Shown here one piece after another: positions 34,164 through 41,870 of a stretch of DNA of 53,358 nucleotides (within the stretch, counting starts at the first letter, position 1; every line of letters starts with the position of its first letter). The notes beneath the pieces were generated by a model. The model did no database searches and was not told where the DNA came from. It saw only the letters and a list, made by a program, of their open reading frames with translations. The position numbers and the translations under genes are program-made. Source of the stretch: a virus; the IMG/VR virus record IMGVR_UViG_3300011013_000016, positions 1-53,358 of that record. One strand, 5' to 3'.

Positions 34164-35065
34164 CGGTCTGCTCCAAGGTTTAGATTTATCACGTGCCCCT
34201 TGCGTTCCGGCGGGCTGTCCAGCGGAGGTAGGGCATGGGCTCGGTGCTCGTCGTACCAGGGGTCGCCCGGACCGAGGGGATTCCCGTCGATGGTCATGCC
34301 GGAGTGCGCCATCATCAGCCGGAACCCGGCGTCCTCCTGCTCCTTGGTCCTGTCCCGGGGTGTCTGGGTGGGCGAGGCGGTGTCGGGGCAGCCAGCGGCC
34401 TCCCACGCCTGGGCCCGCTCGACCCTGTCGCCCCACCGGGTGGCCTTGAACAGGGTGCCGATGCCGGTGTAGACCTGGCCTCGGTCGTTGTCGCCCCGGT
34501 AGAATGCAGCGTCCGGGCCCTCGTGAACCCAGCGGGTGACCAGCTTGCACGACTCCAGGTCGGAGTCCCGGAGTCGGGCGTTGATCATGGTGCGGCGGTC
34601 GCTGGTCATCTTCTTGGCGGCGCGGGTGTGGTAGGTCCGCCAGTGGTCGTAGACCTCCTGTGCCTTGCTGGGGACTACGGGGTCAGGCTTGCCTGACGAA
34701 GGTGTCTTCTCCCTCTCCTTCTCTTTCTCTCCAGAAGGAGCGCGCGTACGTGAGCTGTCCCACATCCGTCCCACATCCGTCCCAGCCTCGTCCGTAAGTT
34801 CATGAGATTCCAGCTTGGTGTTGTCCCAGCACTTGACGAGTAGCTGCTCAGTTTTCCGCAGCCACCTGTCCGTGCTCGACCTGGCCCAGCCCCACCTGCA
34901 GGCCAGGTCACGGACGGACCAATCCGCCCGCTGCTCGTTGGCTGTGATCGCCTGCAGCTCAAGCTCGGCGACGTACTTGGGGCACGGGTGCTCCTTGGTC
35001 CAGCGGTGGCGCATCATGCCGGCGACCGTCGGGGCCGTGCGGCCCTTGAACCAGGGAAGACTCAC
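34160..35065 (-). CDS. Replication initiator-like protein, 301 aa
   Basis: GTG 35065 is coupled to the GIY-YIG gene stop. Residues about 45-80 hold a helix-turn-helix (WSVRDLACRWGWARSSTDRW). Residues 110-135 are a charged linker. Residues 140-225 (KKMTSDRRTMINARLRDSDL ... QVYTGIGTLFKATRWGDRVE) match the style of the conserved C-terminal domain of phage O-like/DnaD-like initiators that end with TLF and an aromatic-Asp-Arg segment. It would open the origin and recruit host helicase. No origin repeats were found within the gene. Confidence 0.65.
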   Translation of the reverse strand: MSLPWFKGRTAPTVAGMMRHRWTKEHPCPKYVAELELQAITANEQRADWSVRDLACRWGWARSSTDRWLRKTEQLLVKCWDNTKLESHELTDEAGTDVGRMWDSSRTRAPSGEKEKEREKTPSSGKPDPVVPSKAQEVYDHWRTYHTRAAKKMTSDRRTMINARLRDSDLESCKLVTRWVHEGPDAAFYRGDNDRGQVYTGIGTLFKATRWGDRVERAQAWEAAGCPDTASPTQTPRDRTKEQEDAGFRLMMAHSGMTIDGNPLGPGDPWYDEHRAHALPPLDSPPERKGHVINLNLGADR

Positions 35066-35355
35066 GACACGAACCCGTAGTGCCGGAAGAAGTGGCTGAG
35101 GAACCGACAGGGGTACTTGCCGAGGCTGAACCACTCGCCCCGGATGTGGGCGTGGTCGAGCAGCTCGTGCATTCGGTGCTCGTCAGCCTGGGTTCCTGGG
35201 ATGTAGCCGAGCAGGTCGAGGGTGTTGGGGCTTCCGGACTGGAGCGAGTGAAGCCGCTTGATCGGCCGCCCTGTGGTGAACCCGATCTTCACAGCGCTGG
35301 TTGTGCTGGTCACGGATCCGAGGTCCTCGACGAAGTAGATCTGGCCGCGACTCAT
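35062..35355 (-). CDS. GIY-YIG nuclease, T5orf172/MUG113 type
   Basis: 97 residues from ATG 35355 (a GTG at 35394 is an alternative start). GIY-YIG core: QIYFVED near 5-10 and VKIGFTT at 22-28. Downstream family motifs RLHSLQSGSPNTL, Glu59 in ADEHRMHELL and IRGEWFSL are well matched. It is a small DNA endonuclease domain without an added DNA-binding domain. In this operon it may process DNA during replication or restrict competitors. Confidence 0.8.
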   Translation of the reverse strand: MSRGQIYFVEDLGSVTSTTSAVKIGFTTGRPIKRLHSLQSGSPNTLDLLGYIPGTQADEHRMHELLDHAHIRGEWFSLGKYPCRFLSHFFRHYGFVS

Positions 35356-35380
35356 CCTGCCTCGGGGGTTGAAGGCCAGG

Positions 35381-35497
35381 TCAATGCCGACCACGCCACG
35401 GCATCATCCCATTGCAGCCCTTGGCGCCGCACGTGGGCCAGGGCTGGTTCCACTTGCGGGGCGGGGGCGAGCGCACGGGTGGCGCTGGCTCGCTCAT
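35381..35497 (-). CDS. Trp/Cys miniprotein, 38 aa
   Basis: ATG 35497 has GGAGG five bases upstream. Starts MSEPAPPVRSPPPRKWNQPW and includes a CGAKGC half-finger. In competition, a 91-codon frame (35352-35627) is coupled to both neighbours but reads as poor composition. The choice is uncertain, as no domain supports either. Confidence 0.4.
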   Translation of the reverse strand: MSEPAPPVRSPPPRKWNQPWPTCGAKGCNGMMPWRGRH

Positions 35498-35623
35498 GAG
35501 TCCTCCGACAGGGTGCTGCTGCCTGCCGGCGCCCCCCCGTCCACATGCCTGCGGAGCGAGGGGTGGTCCCCTTGTGGGACCGTGCACCTGTCAGGAGCAC
35601 GGACGGTGTACCTCGGGGGCTAC

Positions 35624-35974
35624 TCACCTGTCAAGCTGACGAGACAGTACTTGCTCGGCAGTTGCCAATGTCAGCGCCTCGCTGTGCTCAGAACTCAGCT
35701 CCCAGGCGCCCTCGGTGCGACCCCGGTTCTTGTACCAGGACAGGATGATGAACGATCCCTCGTTGGGGAGGATAGCCGTGTACTGGTCCTCGGAGCAGAC
35801 TTGATCGAAGCGCCCGCCGGTCAGGTTCCGGAGCGCATTCATCGTCGCGCAGTTCCAGTTTTCCGTGTCGAAGACAGGAACCTCTCCTCCATACTTCTGG
35901 AAGGCGCAGCGTGGCGGGTCTCCCGGCCAAGTCTGGCCCCGTGCACGGCACCTCGGGCATGGCTCGTGGCTCAT
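35624..35974 (-). CDS. Hypothetical protein with N-terminal CxxC, 116 aa
   Basis: ATG 35974 overlaps the stop of the RuvC-like gene (ATGA), which sets the start. It begins MSHEPCPRCRARGQTWPGD, a half zinc-ribbon, followed by a folded region (ILPNEGSFIILSWYKNRGRT). No recognised family. It is translationally coupled to recombination genes. Confidence 0.75.
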   Translation of the reverse strand: MSHEPCPRCRARGQTWPGDPPRCAFQKYGGEVPVFDTENWNCATMNALRNLTGGRFDQVCSEDQYTAILPNEGSFIILSWYKNRGRTEGAWELSSEHSEALTLATAEQVLSRQLDR

Positions 35975-36462
35975 GATGGCACCCGCAAAGTGTCCTCGAC
36001 AGCCAGGGCCACAGCCAGGGCAGACCAGGCGTGGCTCGACACCCCGTAGCACGGGCCCGGGCTGGCCTTCAGCCCACACGCAGACCGCCTGGTGCCGCCG
36101 AACATCTCGATCAGCCTGGCCCGCACGAGCACGTCCCGGTTCCCGTGCTGTCCGAGCACGTCCAGGAAGCGCAGGACTTGGCGCCGGTACATGAGGGTGT
36201 ACGGGATCTCGGAGCACTCAGCCTGCTGCCACAGCCTGCCGGTCAGCTCGATGGTGCGGAACAAGTCTCCGCCGGCCTGGCCTTGTGCCTGCACCCGCTC
36301 GATGGCGATGTGCCCGTGCCCCGCCTGCGCCTGGTTGTGGATGAGCTGGAGCACCCCATCAGCACCCAACGCCTTGTGCGCCAGGGTCACGCGCTTATCC
36401 GCAGTGTCGTACCGAACGACCCCGCTGCTGTTGGTGCCGGGATCGATGCCGATGATGATCAC
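35971..36462 (-). CDS. ruvC-like: RuvC-like Holliday-junction resolvase
   Basis: 163 residues. RNase H-fold signature IIIGIDPGTNSSGVV with Asp7, second acidic residue Glu55 in HIAIERV, and a C-terminal helix SSHAWSALAVALAVED where a third acid usually lies. Here the ALxxA-type helix shows Ser147, leaving Glu156/Asp157 as alternatives. It would resolve four-way junctions before packaging. It sits with Rad52-like, SSB and nuclease genes. Activity is likely but not certain because of the third site. Confidence 0.8.
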   Translation of the reverse strand: MIIIGIDPGTNSSGVVRYDTADKRVTLAHKALGADGVLQLIHNQAQAGHGHIAIERVQAQGQAGGDLFRTIELTGRLWQQAECSEIPYTLMYRRQVLRFLDVLGQHGNRDVLVRARLIEMFGGTRRSACGLKASPGPCYGVSSHAWSALAVALAVEDTLRVPS

Positions 36463-36809
36463 GGGTCCTCCTCTGCCCAGTCCGGGCGTGGTGCTTGCCA
36501 GGGGTCAGTGCCCTCTGGGGCCTGGGGTGGCCAGTCCTCGGGCTCGGGTTCAGGCTCGTCCTCCCACCAGCCCTCGACGTGGACGCCGAGCCAGACGGAG
36601 ACGAGGATGATGGGGGGGGTGGGATTCAAGTTGGACGCCGCCAGAGATGGACGCTTCTTCCCGCTCGCCCAGTCCCCCATCACGGTGTCGTAGGTGCGGT
36701 ACCCTGTTGCTCGCCACAGGCTGTCGCAGGCGTTCCGGAAGTTGCCGCACTCCTCCACCTTGCGCAGGAGTGCGGCACGTCCTTTGGTTATGGGCGGAAC
36801 AGGTCCCAT
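36459..36809 (-). CDS. Putative HTH-like DNA-binding protein with acidic tail, 116 aa
   Basis: Start at ATG 36809 behind GGAGGAACC; the in-frame GTG four codons earlier lacks a site. N-terminal 50 residues (ALLRKVEECGNFRNACDSLW ... YDTVMGDWASGKKRPSLA) look like a small helical DNA-binding domain. Residues 85-116 are very acidic (DEPEPEPEDWPPQ). Possibly a regulator or SSB partner; no family recognised. Confidence 0.65.
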   Translation of the reverse strand: MGPVPPITKGRAALLRKVEECGNFRNACDSLWRATGYRTYDTVMGDWASGKKRPSLAASNLNPTPPIILVSVWLGVHVEGWWEDEPEPEPEDWPPQAPEGTDPWQAPRPDWAEEDP

Positions 36810-36832
36810 CGGTTCCTCCACTTGGCGTGTGT

Positions 36833-37408
36833 CTACACGATGGTAGTCAACAGGTCCAAGAACTGGCTGGTCGTAGCGGCGAACGCAGATGCGCCGGCAG
36901 AGAGCAACACCGCAAAGGGGATCTGGTCGTCAGAGGGGTACCCCCCACCCCCCTGACCACTCTGCTGGACGTTGGCGTGCGGGTCATGTCCGCCACGAGC
37001 GTCGCCATACCCGCCTTGCTGCTGCTGTGGCTGCTGCTGCTGCTGCTGGGGAGGCATGGCCTGCGTGTGACCCCCGCCGCCGCCCTGGTAGCCGCCTTGC
37101 TGCTGCTGTGGCTGCTGCTGTGGCTGTGTGTAGGGGGTGACCTCGAACACGCGCACCTCGGTGACCCACTTCTTCTCACCACCACCCTGTGGCTCGTAGC
37201 TGCGGCGCTGGAGCTTGCCCCGCACAGACACGAGCTTGCCTTGCTGGAGCAGGTGCCCGTACTTGTTGGGCACATCCACGAACAGGGTCTGGTCGAACCG
37301 GCGCCCGTCCTGTGCGAAGTCCCAGGTCTTGAGGCGGACGGGTGTGGTGTACTGGCGTGGTTGCTGCACAGCCTCGACGGTTCCGGCGAGCATGATGACG
37401 TTGAGCAT
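36833..37408 (-). CDS. ssb: Single-stranded DNA-binding protein with internal acidic tip
   Basis: 191 residues. OB-fold at about 1-95 (MLNVIMLAGTVEAV; DQTLFVDVPNKYGHLLQQ; KLVSVRGKLQRRSYE). Flexible Gln/Gly linker at 96-158 with two copies of a PQQQQGGY unit. Then DDQIPF at 160-165, the usual C-terminal protein-binding tip of bacterial SSBs. Unusually it is followed by 26 more, mostly hydrophobic residues (AVLLSAGASAFAATTSQFLD...). Binds and protects ssDNA and recruits partner proteins. Confidence 0.87.
   Translation of the reverse strand: MLNVIMLAGTVEAVQQPRQYTTPVRLKTWDFAQDGRRFDQTLFVDVPNKYGHLLQQGKLVSVRGKLQRRSYEPQGGGEKKWVTEVRVFEVTPYTQPQQQPQQQQGGYQGGGGGHTQAMPPQQQQQQPQQQQGGYGDARGGHDPHANVQQSGQGGGGYPSDDQIPFAVLLSAGASAFAATTSQFLDLLTTIV
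36998..37132. repeat. Short Gln-codon repeat (CAG/CTG) in SSB linker
   Basis: Two blocks of CTG-rich triplets on the plus strand (about 37016-37052 and 37097-37132) encode Gln runs in the SSB linker on the other strand. The unit encoding PQQQQGGY occurs twice. Such microsatellites expand and contract easily, so linker length may vary among relatives. Confidence 0.7.
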
Positions 37409-37417
37409 GGTGGTGGA

Positions 37418-38452
37418 CTACTCCTGTTCGTTGGCGTGGATGACGACCTTGTTGGTCCTCATGTAGAAGCCTCCCTCCGTGGCCCGGACGGTCGCGTTGG
37501 GGAAGCAGTTGAAGGCGTGGCTGCACCAGCCACAGGGGAACCCGAGCTGGCCCTTGGTCTTCTTGCCCGTCTTGGGGGCGTAGGGCCGCGCTATGTCGTC
37601 CGGCTCGACCTCGATGGCGTGCGCGAACTTGGAGACCACGTACTGGAGGGCGGCCGGGTCGTAGCGGATCCACTGCCCATGGATGGGGGGCCGCTTGTTC
37701 CAGGTCCCGTCGTCGTGAGTCTCGGTGTCCCGGGCGGTGGTGGTCTTGCCGTACCCGATGATGTATGCCCACTCCACGGGACGCCGCCCCTCGTTCTCGG
37801 CAACCAGATTTTCGGCACCCATGTACGCCTGGGTTTGCCAGTAGTAGCTGTCCTCCTCGGTCAACCCCACAGAGCGGAACAGGCGGTAGCCGTAGTCGGC
37901 CATGCTCTTGACCTCCCAGACGCAGCGCACGTCCCGGTCGTGCCCGACCCCATCACGCATGAGGGGCACGGCCAGGAAGCCGTCCGGGTGTCCGTCGATT
38001 GTCACGTCTCCGACGGTGATCGAGACCTCGACCTGCCCCTGCCCCGTGTCCTCCAGCTCCAGTAGGCTCGACTCGGCGATGACCTCCTGCAGCACGGCGT
38101 TCAGCACGGACTCCGTCACATCCCCGATTGTGAAGGTGAGCTTGGAACCGGCGTCGATGTGGGACGGGTCCCAGTTGTGCCGCTTCACGGGCTCGACCCC
38201 GTGGGCGATGTAGCTCAGGTGCTTGACGCATCCGCCGGAACGGGACATGCGCAGCTTGGGCTTGGCGTCCCGCTTCTCCTCCACCTGGCGCAGGGCCTGC
38301 TTGGCGATGCTGGTCAGGTCGTGGTCGAACCGCAGTGGCTTGCCGTGTTCCAGCCGCTGCATGATCAGGTCGGCCAAGTCGGGCAACATGACGCCGGGTT
38401 CGACCTCGACGTAGCTGAGCTGGAAGGTGTGTAGTCCGAGCTGTGTGCCCAT
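37418..38452 (-). CDS. Cas4/RecB-like PD-(D/E)XK nuclease with four-Cys cluster
   Basis: 344 residues from ATG 38452. Nuclease motifs: Asp157 (IDGHPDGFL), Glu180-x-Lys182 (CVWEVKS), Gln206-x3-Tyr210 (QTQAYMG). Cysteines C75 (RSGGCVKHLSY) and C307, C310, C316 (FPCGWCSHAFNCF) match the iron-sulfur arrangement of Cas4/AddB-type exonucleases. Likely a 5'-end-resecting exonuclease working with the Rad52-like annealing protein. Ribosome site and start are clear. Confidence 0.85.
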   Translation of the reverse strand: MGTQLGLHTFQLSYVEVEPGVMLPDLADLIMQRLEHGKPLRFDHDLTSIAKQALRQVEEKRDAKPKLRMSRSGGCVKHLSYIAHGVEPVKRHNWDPSHIDAGSKLTFTIGDVTESVLNAVLQEVIAESSLLELEDTGQGQVEVSITVGDVTIDGHPDGFLAVPLMRDGVGHDRDVRCVWEVKSMADYGYRLFRSVGLTEEDSYYWQTQAYMGAENLVAENEGRRPVEWAYIIGYGKTTTARDTETHDDGTWNKRPPIHGQWIRYDPAALQYVVSKFAHAIEVEPDDIARPYAPKTGKKTKGQLGFPCGWCSHAFNCFPNATVRATEGGFYMRTNKVVIHANEQE

Positions 38453-38454
38453 GG

Positions 38455-38739
38455 CTACTCCAGGGTGTGAATGGTGTGAGCGATGACGAATGCCTCCCCG
38501 CACCGGTCCGTGGCGAGGCGCCCCTGGACCAGGACTCGGTCGGGCAGGGGGCAGCAGTCGTCGGCCAGGCGCCCGTACATGGTGACCTTGGCCAGCACGT
38601 CGTACCGGTCGCCCTTGCCCTTGGTTGGGTTCACGAGGGTGAACACCACCTTGCGCCCGCTGTCGTTGGATCCGCAGTCGGTCACGTCCTCGGGCATCCC
38701 GCCCAACACGATGGTGTTGGGGAAGTCGTTGCGGGTCAT
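38455..38739 (-). CDS. Second OB-fold, SSB-like protein, 94 aa
   Basis: Begins MTRNDFPNTIVLGGMPEDVT and has strand pattern GRKVVFTLVNP, YDVLAKVTMYGRLAD, RVLVQGRLATDR consistent with one OB fold and with SSB-type N-ILxG start. It lacks an acidic C-terminal tip. It overlaps the Rad52-like start by ATGA and lies two bases before the nuclease start. It may be a recombination-specific ssDNA-binding accessory protein. Confidence 0.65.
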   Translation of the reverse strand: MTRNDFPNTIVLGGMPEDVTDCGSNDSGRKVVFTLVNPTKGKGDRYDVLAKVTMYGRLADDCCPLPDRVLVQGRLATDRCGEAFVIAHTIHTLE

Positions 38740-39620
38740 GCTGCACCTCCGGTGTCTACGTTGGGCTCTGGCGACTCGTGCCACTTGGTGCGCATCTCGT
38801 GAAGCCAGCGCAGCAGCCCGTTCCACCCGTCATCGGACTCCACGCCGGTCACGATCTTGTGGCTGGCGACTTTGAGCGCGTCGTTGCTCAGGCGGGCCGG
38901 GTCGTCCGGGCCCAGGATGAAGGCGTCCTTGCCCTCGAAAGACGAGGCGGCCATGATCAGGTCGGGCACCATGCTCAGGTGCATCCCTGCGCCGACGGCG
39001 TCTTTGCACGCCTCTCTCATGCGCTGGACGCGGCGGTCCCGGCTGTCCTCGATGTGGTGGACCCGGGCGTTGATGGTCAGCGTAGCCCGCTGCAGGTCTC
39101 GGATGGACGGGGCCATGGACCAGCCCTTGATGTTCTTCTTGCTGTCGTAGACGTTTACCAGCCGGCACTCGGGCACGCCCTTGGGCTTGTACTGGTGCAC
39201 GTCCACCATCGTCTTGGGCAAGGAGTACAGGTTCCGGCCGATGCCCCACTTCACACAGGCGCGCTTGAAGGCGTCCGACTCCCCGCCCTTGATGGCGATC
39301 CCTTTGTCACCACGCTGCTCCCGGGCATTCACACCGATGCCGGAGCGGGTGTACCACTTGTCCTTGATGCGGCAGGTGATCGTGCACTTGACCCCGTGCG
39401 GGCCCCACATTTCGCAGTCGTCCTGCCACCCGTCCCACCCGAAGGCCTCGTCGAGCCGGGCCATGCCTGCGCGCGCATCGATGTAGGCGAGGAGCCTGGC
39501 ACGGGGTGGCCCGCCATTCCTGCCCTGGTAGGTCTGGTCCACCCGCCACAGCGCCTCCTCGTCGAGGATGGGTCGGCTCAGGATGGCTCTGATTTCAGCC
39601 GGTGTCGGTGTCTTGGCCAC
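38736..39620 (-). CDS. Rad52/Rad22-family single-strand annealing protein
   Basis: 294 residues, GTG 39620 behind GGAGG. The family core is clear between about 40 and 145: LLAYIDARAGMARLDEAFG, WDGWQDDCEMWG, CTITCRIKDKWYTRSGIGVN, and KGGESDAFKRACVKWGIGRN. It forms rings that anneal complementary ssDNA, pairing with the exonuclease encoded nearby in a Red-like recombination module. The C-terminus is charged and helical. Confidence 0.9.
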   Translation of the reverse strand: MAKTPTPAEIRAILSRPILDEEALWRVDQTYQGRNGGPPRARLLAYIDARAGMARLDEAFGWDGWQDDCEMWGPHGVKCTITCRIKDKWYTRSGIGVNAREQRGDKGIAIKGGESDAFKRACVKWGIGRNLYSLPKTMVDVHQYKPKGVPECRLVNVYDSKKNIKGWSMAPSIRDLQRATLTINARVHHIEDSRDRRVQRMREACKDAVGAGMHLSMVPDLIMAASSFEGKDAFILGPDDPARLSNDALKVASHKIVTGVESDDGWNGLLRWLHEMRTKWHESPEPNVDTGGAA

Positions 39621-39897
39621 GCGGGGCCTCCATCTGCTCCTGCTGTCTGTGTCGGAGCTTGAGGGTGCTGAGGAAGTCAGCCAGGGGCTGGTCAAACTCA
39701 TTGAGGGTCAGGCCCATGGCTGCGGCGTACTTGGTCCGCACGGGCCCGGAGATGGTGTTGCGCTTCCATTCCCGATCCATGCAGTTTCGAACCCCGGTCG
39801 GGTTGTACCCGGCCAACCTGTAGAGATCCCGCGGAGTCCGAAGGTCAGCGAGGGCAATGTAGGACCAGACCCGTGCCATGACCTCAGTGGTCTTCAC
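39595..39897 (-). CDS. HTH protein heading the leftward replication operon, 100 aa
   Basis: GTG 39897 has GGAG eight bases upstream; an ATG six codons on is less well placed. Contains LADLRTPRDLYRLAGYNPTG, RTKYAAAMGLTLNEFDQPLA, typical of XRE/Cro-type or small DNA-binding proteins. Being the first leftward gene, opposite the 39979 gene, it is a candidate for binding the inverted repeat at 39940-39961. It overlaps the Rad52-like gene by 26 bases. Confidence 0.7.
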   Translation of the reverse strand: MKTTEVMARVWSYIALADLRTPRDLYRLAGYNPTGVRNCMDREWKRNTISGPVRTKYAAAMGLTLNEFDQPLADFLSTLKLRHRQQEQMEAPRGQDTDTG

Positions 39898-39939
39898 AGC
39901 TCAGGCTCCATCGGAAGGTGGGCCAAGTCCGAACTCCCT

Positions 39940-39970
39940 GACCCCGGGAAATCATGGGGTCTGCTATAAG
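39940..39970 (+). promoter_or_regulatory. Divergent control region: inverted repeat and extended -10
   Basis: GACCCC-10 bases-GGGGTC (39940-39961) is a perfect 6-bp inverted repeat. It ends directly before an extended -10 TGC-TATAAG (39962-39970) on the plus strand. The start GTG at 39979 would be at or near transcription start +1, so the mRNA may be leaderless. A repressor on the repeat would cover the -35 area. Confidence 0.5.
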
Positions 39971-39978
39971 GGTAGCCA

Positions 39979-40674
39979 GTGGTTACATCCCCGTCAAGAC
40001 CAGAACCTGTCCGGCCCTGTGTCGAGCTGGTTGCTGAGCTGGAGCACCTTCACGTCACCCGGCAGCTTCCCTACAAGTACAGGCGGGGCACCGGCTACAC
40101 CTGGAACCAGACGGTCATGTTCAACCTGCCCGAGTGGGCCTGGCCCTACTTCAGGCACGCCCGATCAAGGTGGGATCGCTACCTCTCCTGGCACCCAGAC
40201 ACCAGGGTGCTGTGGTTCTGTTGGCGGTACCGGACCACGGTAGAGGGCGCCGCTCACCGAAGGGACTACTGCAGGATTCGATATCTCATGGAGCACCAGC
40301 TCCCCGAGCTGAAGGCCGCCCATCCTGAGACGTGGATCGAAGTGCTCGACCAGATGGTTGACGCCTACCTGGAGCCATTCCCCCACGAGCCCAAGGCTCC
40401 GATGCCGAGGATGCCTGTGTTGGTGGGGTCATGGGAGGGGTTGTTGCTGTCCGTGAAGCACCAGCCAGGTCCCGGAGATGTCATCGACCGGCACCCGCAC
40501 CGACGCGTGTGTGTGTGTGCACACGAGGTACCAGTGGTGGCTGACCCGTGGTGGGTGCACAAGCTAGACCGCACCTCGTCCAGCCCCGCAAGGCGCGTGG
40601 TGGTCGACCACGCACCGCCCTGGCGTACGGAGGAAGAGTGGGCAAGAAGAGTGCAAGCCCGATCGATGTCGTGA
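39979..40674 (+). CDS. First rightward early gene, possibly leaderless, 231 aa
   Basis: GTG start eight bases after a TATAAG box, with no ribosome site, suggesting leaderless translation. Residues 15-140 look folded (YTWNQTVMFNLPEWAWPYFR; RVLWFCWRYRTTVEGAAHRR), Trp/Arg-rich. The last 60 residues are lower complexity and overlap the next gene by 37 bases. Unrecognised protein. Confidence 0.65.
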   Translation: MVTSPSRPEPVRPCVELVAELEHLHVTRQLPYKYRRGTGYTWNQTVMFNLPEWAWPYFRHARSRWDRYLSWHPDTRVLWFCWRYRTTVEGAAHRRDYCRIRYLMEHQLPELKAAHPETWIEVLDQMVDAYLEPFPHEPKAPMPRMPVLVGSWEGLLLSVKHQPGPGDVIDRHPHRRVCVCAHEVPVVADPWWVHKLDRTSSSPARRVVVDHAPPWRTEEEWARRVQARSMS

Positions 40675-41792
40675 AGGAGACGGAGACGTTTCGTCTCGGG
40701 CGTGTGGAGATGAACGACTACGGCGCTGCCATGGCCACGTGGCGCCTGTCCAGGCTGAAACATGTGGGTGAGACGGACACCTTCACCGTGCGCCTGGTTG
40801 GGCCAATCCAGGTTGGGGTGCGCACCTATATGGTGGGTGTGATCCCCGGCCGAAAAGACATCTTCCTGGGGATGAACGGCAGGGTGTGGCGATTCCCTCG
40901 TCGAGTGCTGCTGACCGAAGCGCCAGCCCCACCCGCCAAGCCTCGACGCCACTGGTGGAAGTACCTGAGCCAGTGGGCGTGCGCCTTGCGGGAGTCCTGT
41001 GTGGACAGGATGGAGGTCGCCCCCGAGCAACGCCTGGGCAGTGCCGGACGGGAGGCGTACCAGAGCCTGGTGCGGAACCTTGTCTTTCGCTGCATCCTGG
41101 ATTGCGCATCGTTCGGCCTGGCCCGTACACCCCACACGCTGGCAAAGTGTGTGTCTCCGCACTGGACGGAGTGGGACTTGCTCTCGCCCGTGGTGCCCAC
41201 GGTGCGCCATGCACTCATGCTCTCGCTCCTGCTCGCTCTGCGGGACACGGAGGCCGGCGACCTGTTGGAGCTGGCTGGATTCTGCGAGTACAGGTGCACG
41301 CTGATCACCCGGCAGACGGGCATGGTCATGTACCGGGAGGCCGCACAGCAGCTCGCACGGCTGTGTCCGGAGTGGTGGACGGCGGGCTACGCCACAGACT
41401 GGGCACTGTACGGCAGCATCGAGCAGCGCATGAGGCGGCAGTTCACACGCATCGTGCATGAGGCCGAGCGGGTAGACAGCGCCGCGTACGCAGTGGCAGG
41501 CGTGCATGTGCAGGCAGCTGTCAAGCGCGCCTACGAGGAGCAGGCCCACGTGCGGCGGGAGACGTCCGAGGCCACGAAGGAGCGCATTGCCAAGCTACGG
41601 GCGTGGCACGCGATGTCGCGCGAGGAGCAGGATGTGCTGCGTGCACAGCGTGCACAGCGTGCACAGCGTGAAGAGCGCCAGGCGGAGACACACACGAGAG
41701 AGGAGCCGCCGCCGCTCCTTGGTCTCGGGATGCTCAGCCTCCACGGATCTGGTCGGGAAGCGGATCGAGAGGGTTCACTTGACGGCGGGTAA
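40638..41792 (+). CDS. Hypothetical protein, 384 aa
   Basis: GTG 40638 follows GGAGGAAGA; earlier in-frame starts lie in the previous gene and have no site. N-terminal ~90 residues are beta-rich (DTFTVRLVGPIQVGVRTYMV). The middle and C-terminus are helical (SLVRNLVFRCILDCASFGLA; AVKRAYEEQAHVRRETSEAT), ending with an Arg/Gln repeat and a Glu/Thr tail. No family recognised. Confidence 0.7.
   Translation: MGKKSASPIDVVKETETFRLGRVEMNDYGAAMATWRLSRLKHVGETDTFTVRLVGPIQVGVRTYMVGVIPGRKDIFLGMNGRVWRFPRRVLLTEAPAPPAKPRRHWWKYLSQWACALRESCVDRMEVAPEQRLGSAGREAYQSLVRNLVFRCILDCASFGLARTPHTLAKCVSPHWTEWDLLSPVVPTVRHALMLSLLLALRDTEAGDLLELAGFCEYRCTLITRQTGMVMYREAAQQLARLCPEWWTAGYATDWALYGSIEQRMRRQFTRIVHEAERVDSAAYAVAGVHVQAAVKRAYEEQAHVRRETSEATKERIAKLRAWHAMSREEQDVLRAQRAQRAQREERQAETHTREEPPPLLGLGMLSLHGSGREADREGSLDGG
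41641..41667 (+). repeat. Three tandem 9-bp repeats
   Basis: GTGCACAGC is repeated three times head to tail inside the preceding gene and encodes an Ala-Gln-Arg triplet run. Each unit contains a GTGCAC palindrome, the same hexamer found beside the ribosome sites at 43565 and 47109. Likely slippage-prone coding repeat. Confidence 0.8.
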
Positions 41793-41807
41793 CTCTGGGG
41801 ATACCTT
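41779..41807 (+). promoter_or_regulatory. Candidate sigma70-like promoter
   Basis: TTGACG (41779-41784), 17-bp spacer, TACCTT (41802-41807), 64 bases before the DUF932-like gene, whose ATG has AGAAGGAG upstream. The GGGGATACCTT context resembles GGGAATACTCTT at 43483-43494. Confidence 0.45.
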
Positions 41808-41870
41808 GTCAGGGCCAGGGGGTGTTCCCTTGGCACCGACGGACTGGGCCGGACCCCAGAAGGAGCACAC

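Noticed and set aside
35352-35627. 91-codon minus-strand frame coupled to both neighbours
   Set aside because: Coupling is attractive, but the composition is poor and a 38-codon frame inside it has a strong ribosome site and a CxxxxC motif. Kept only as an alternative.
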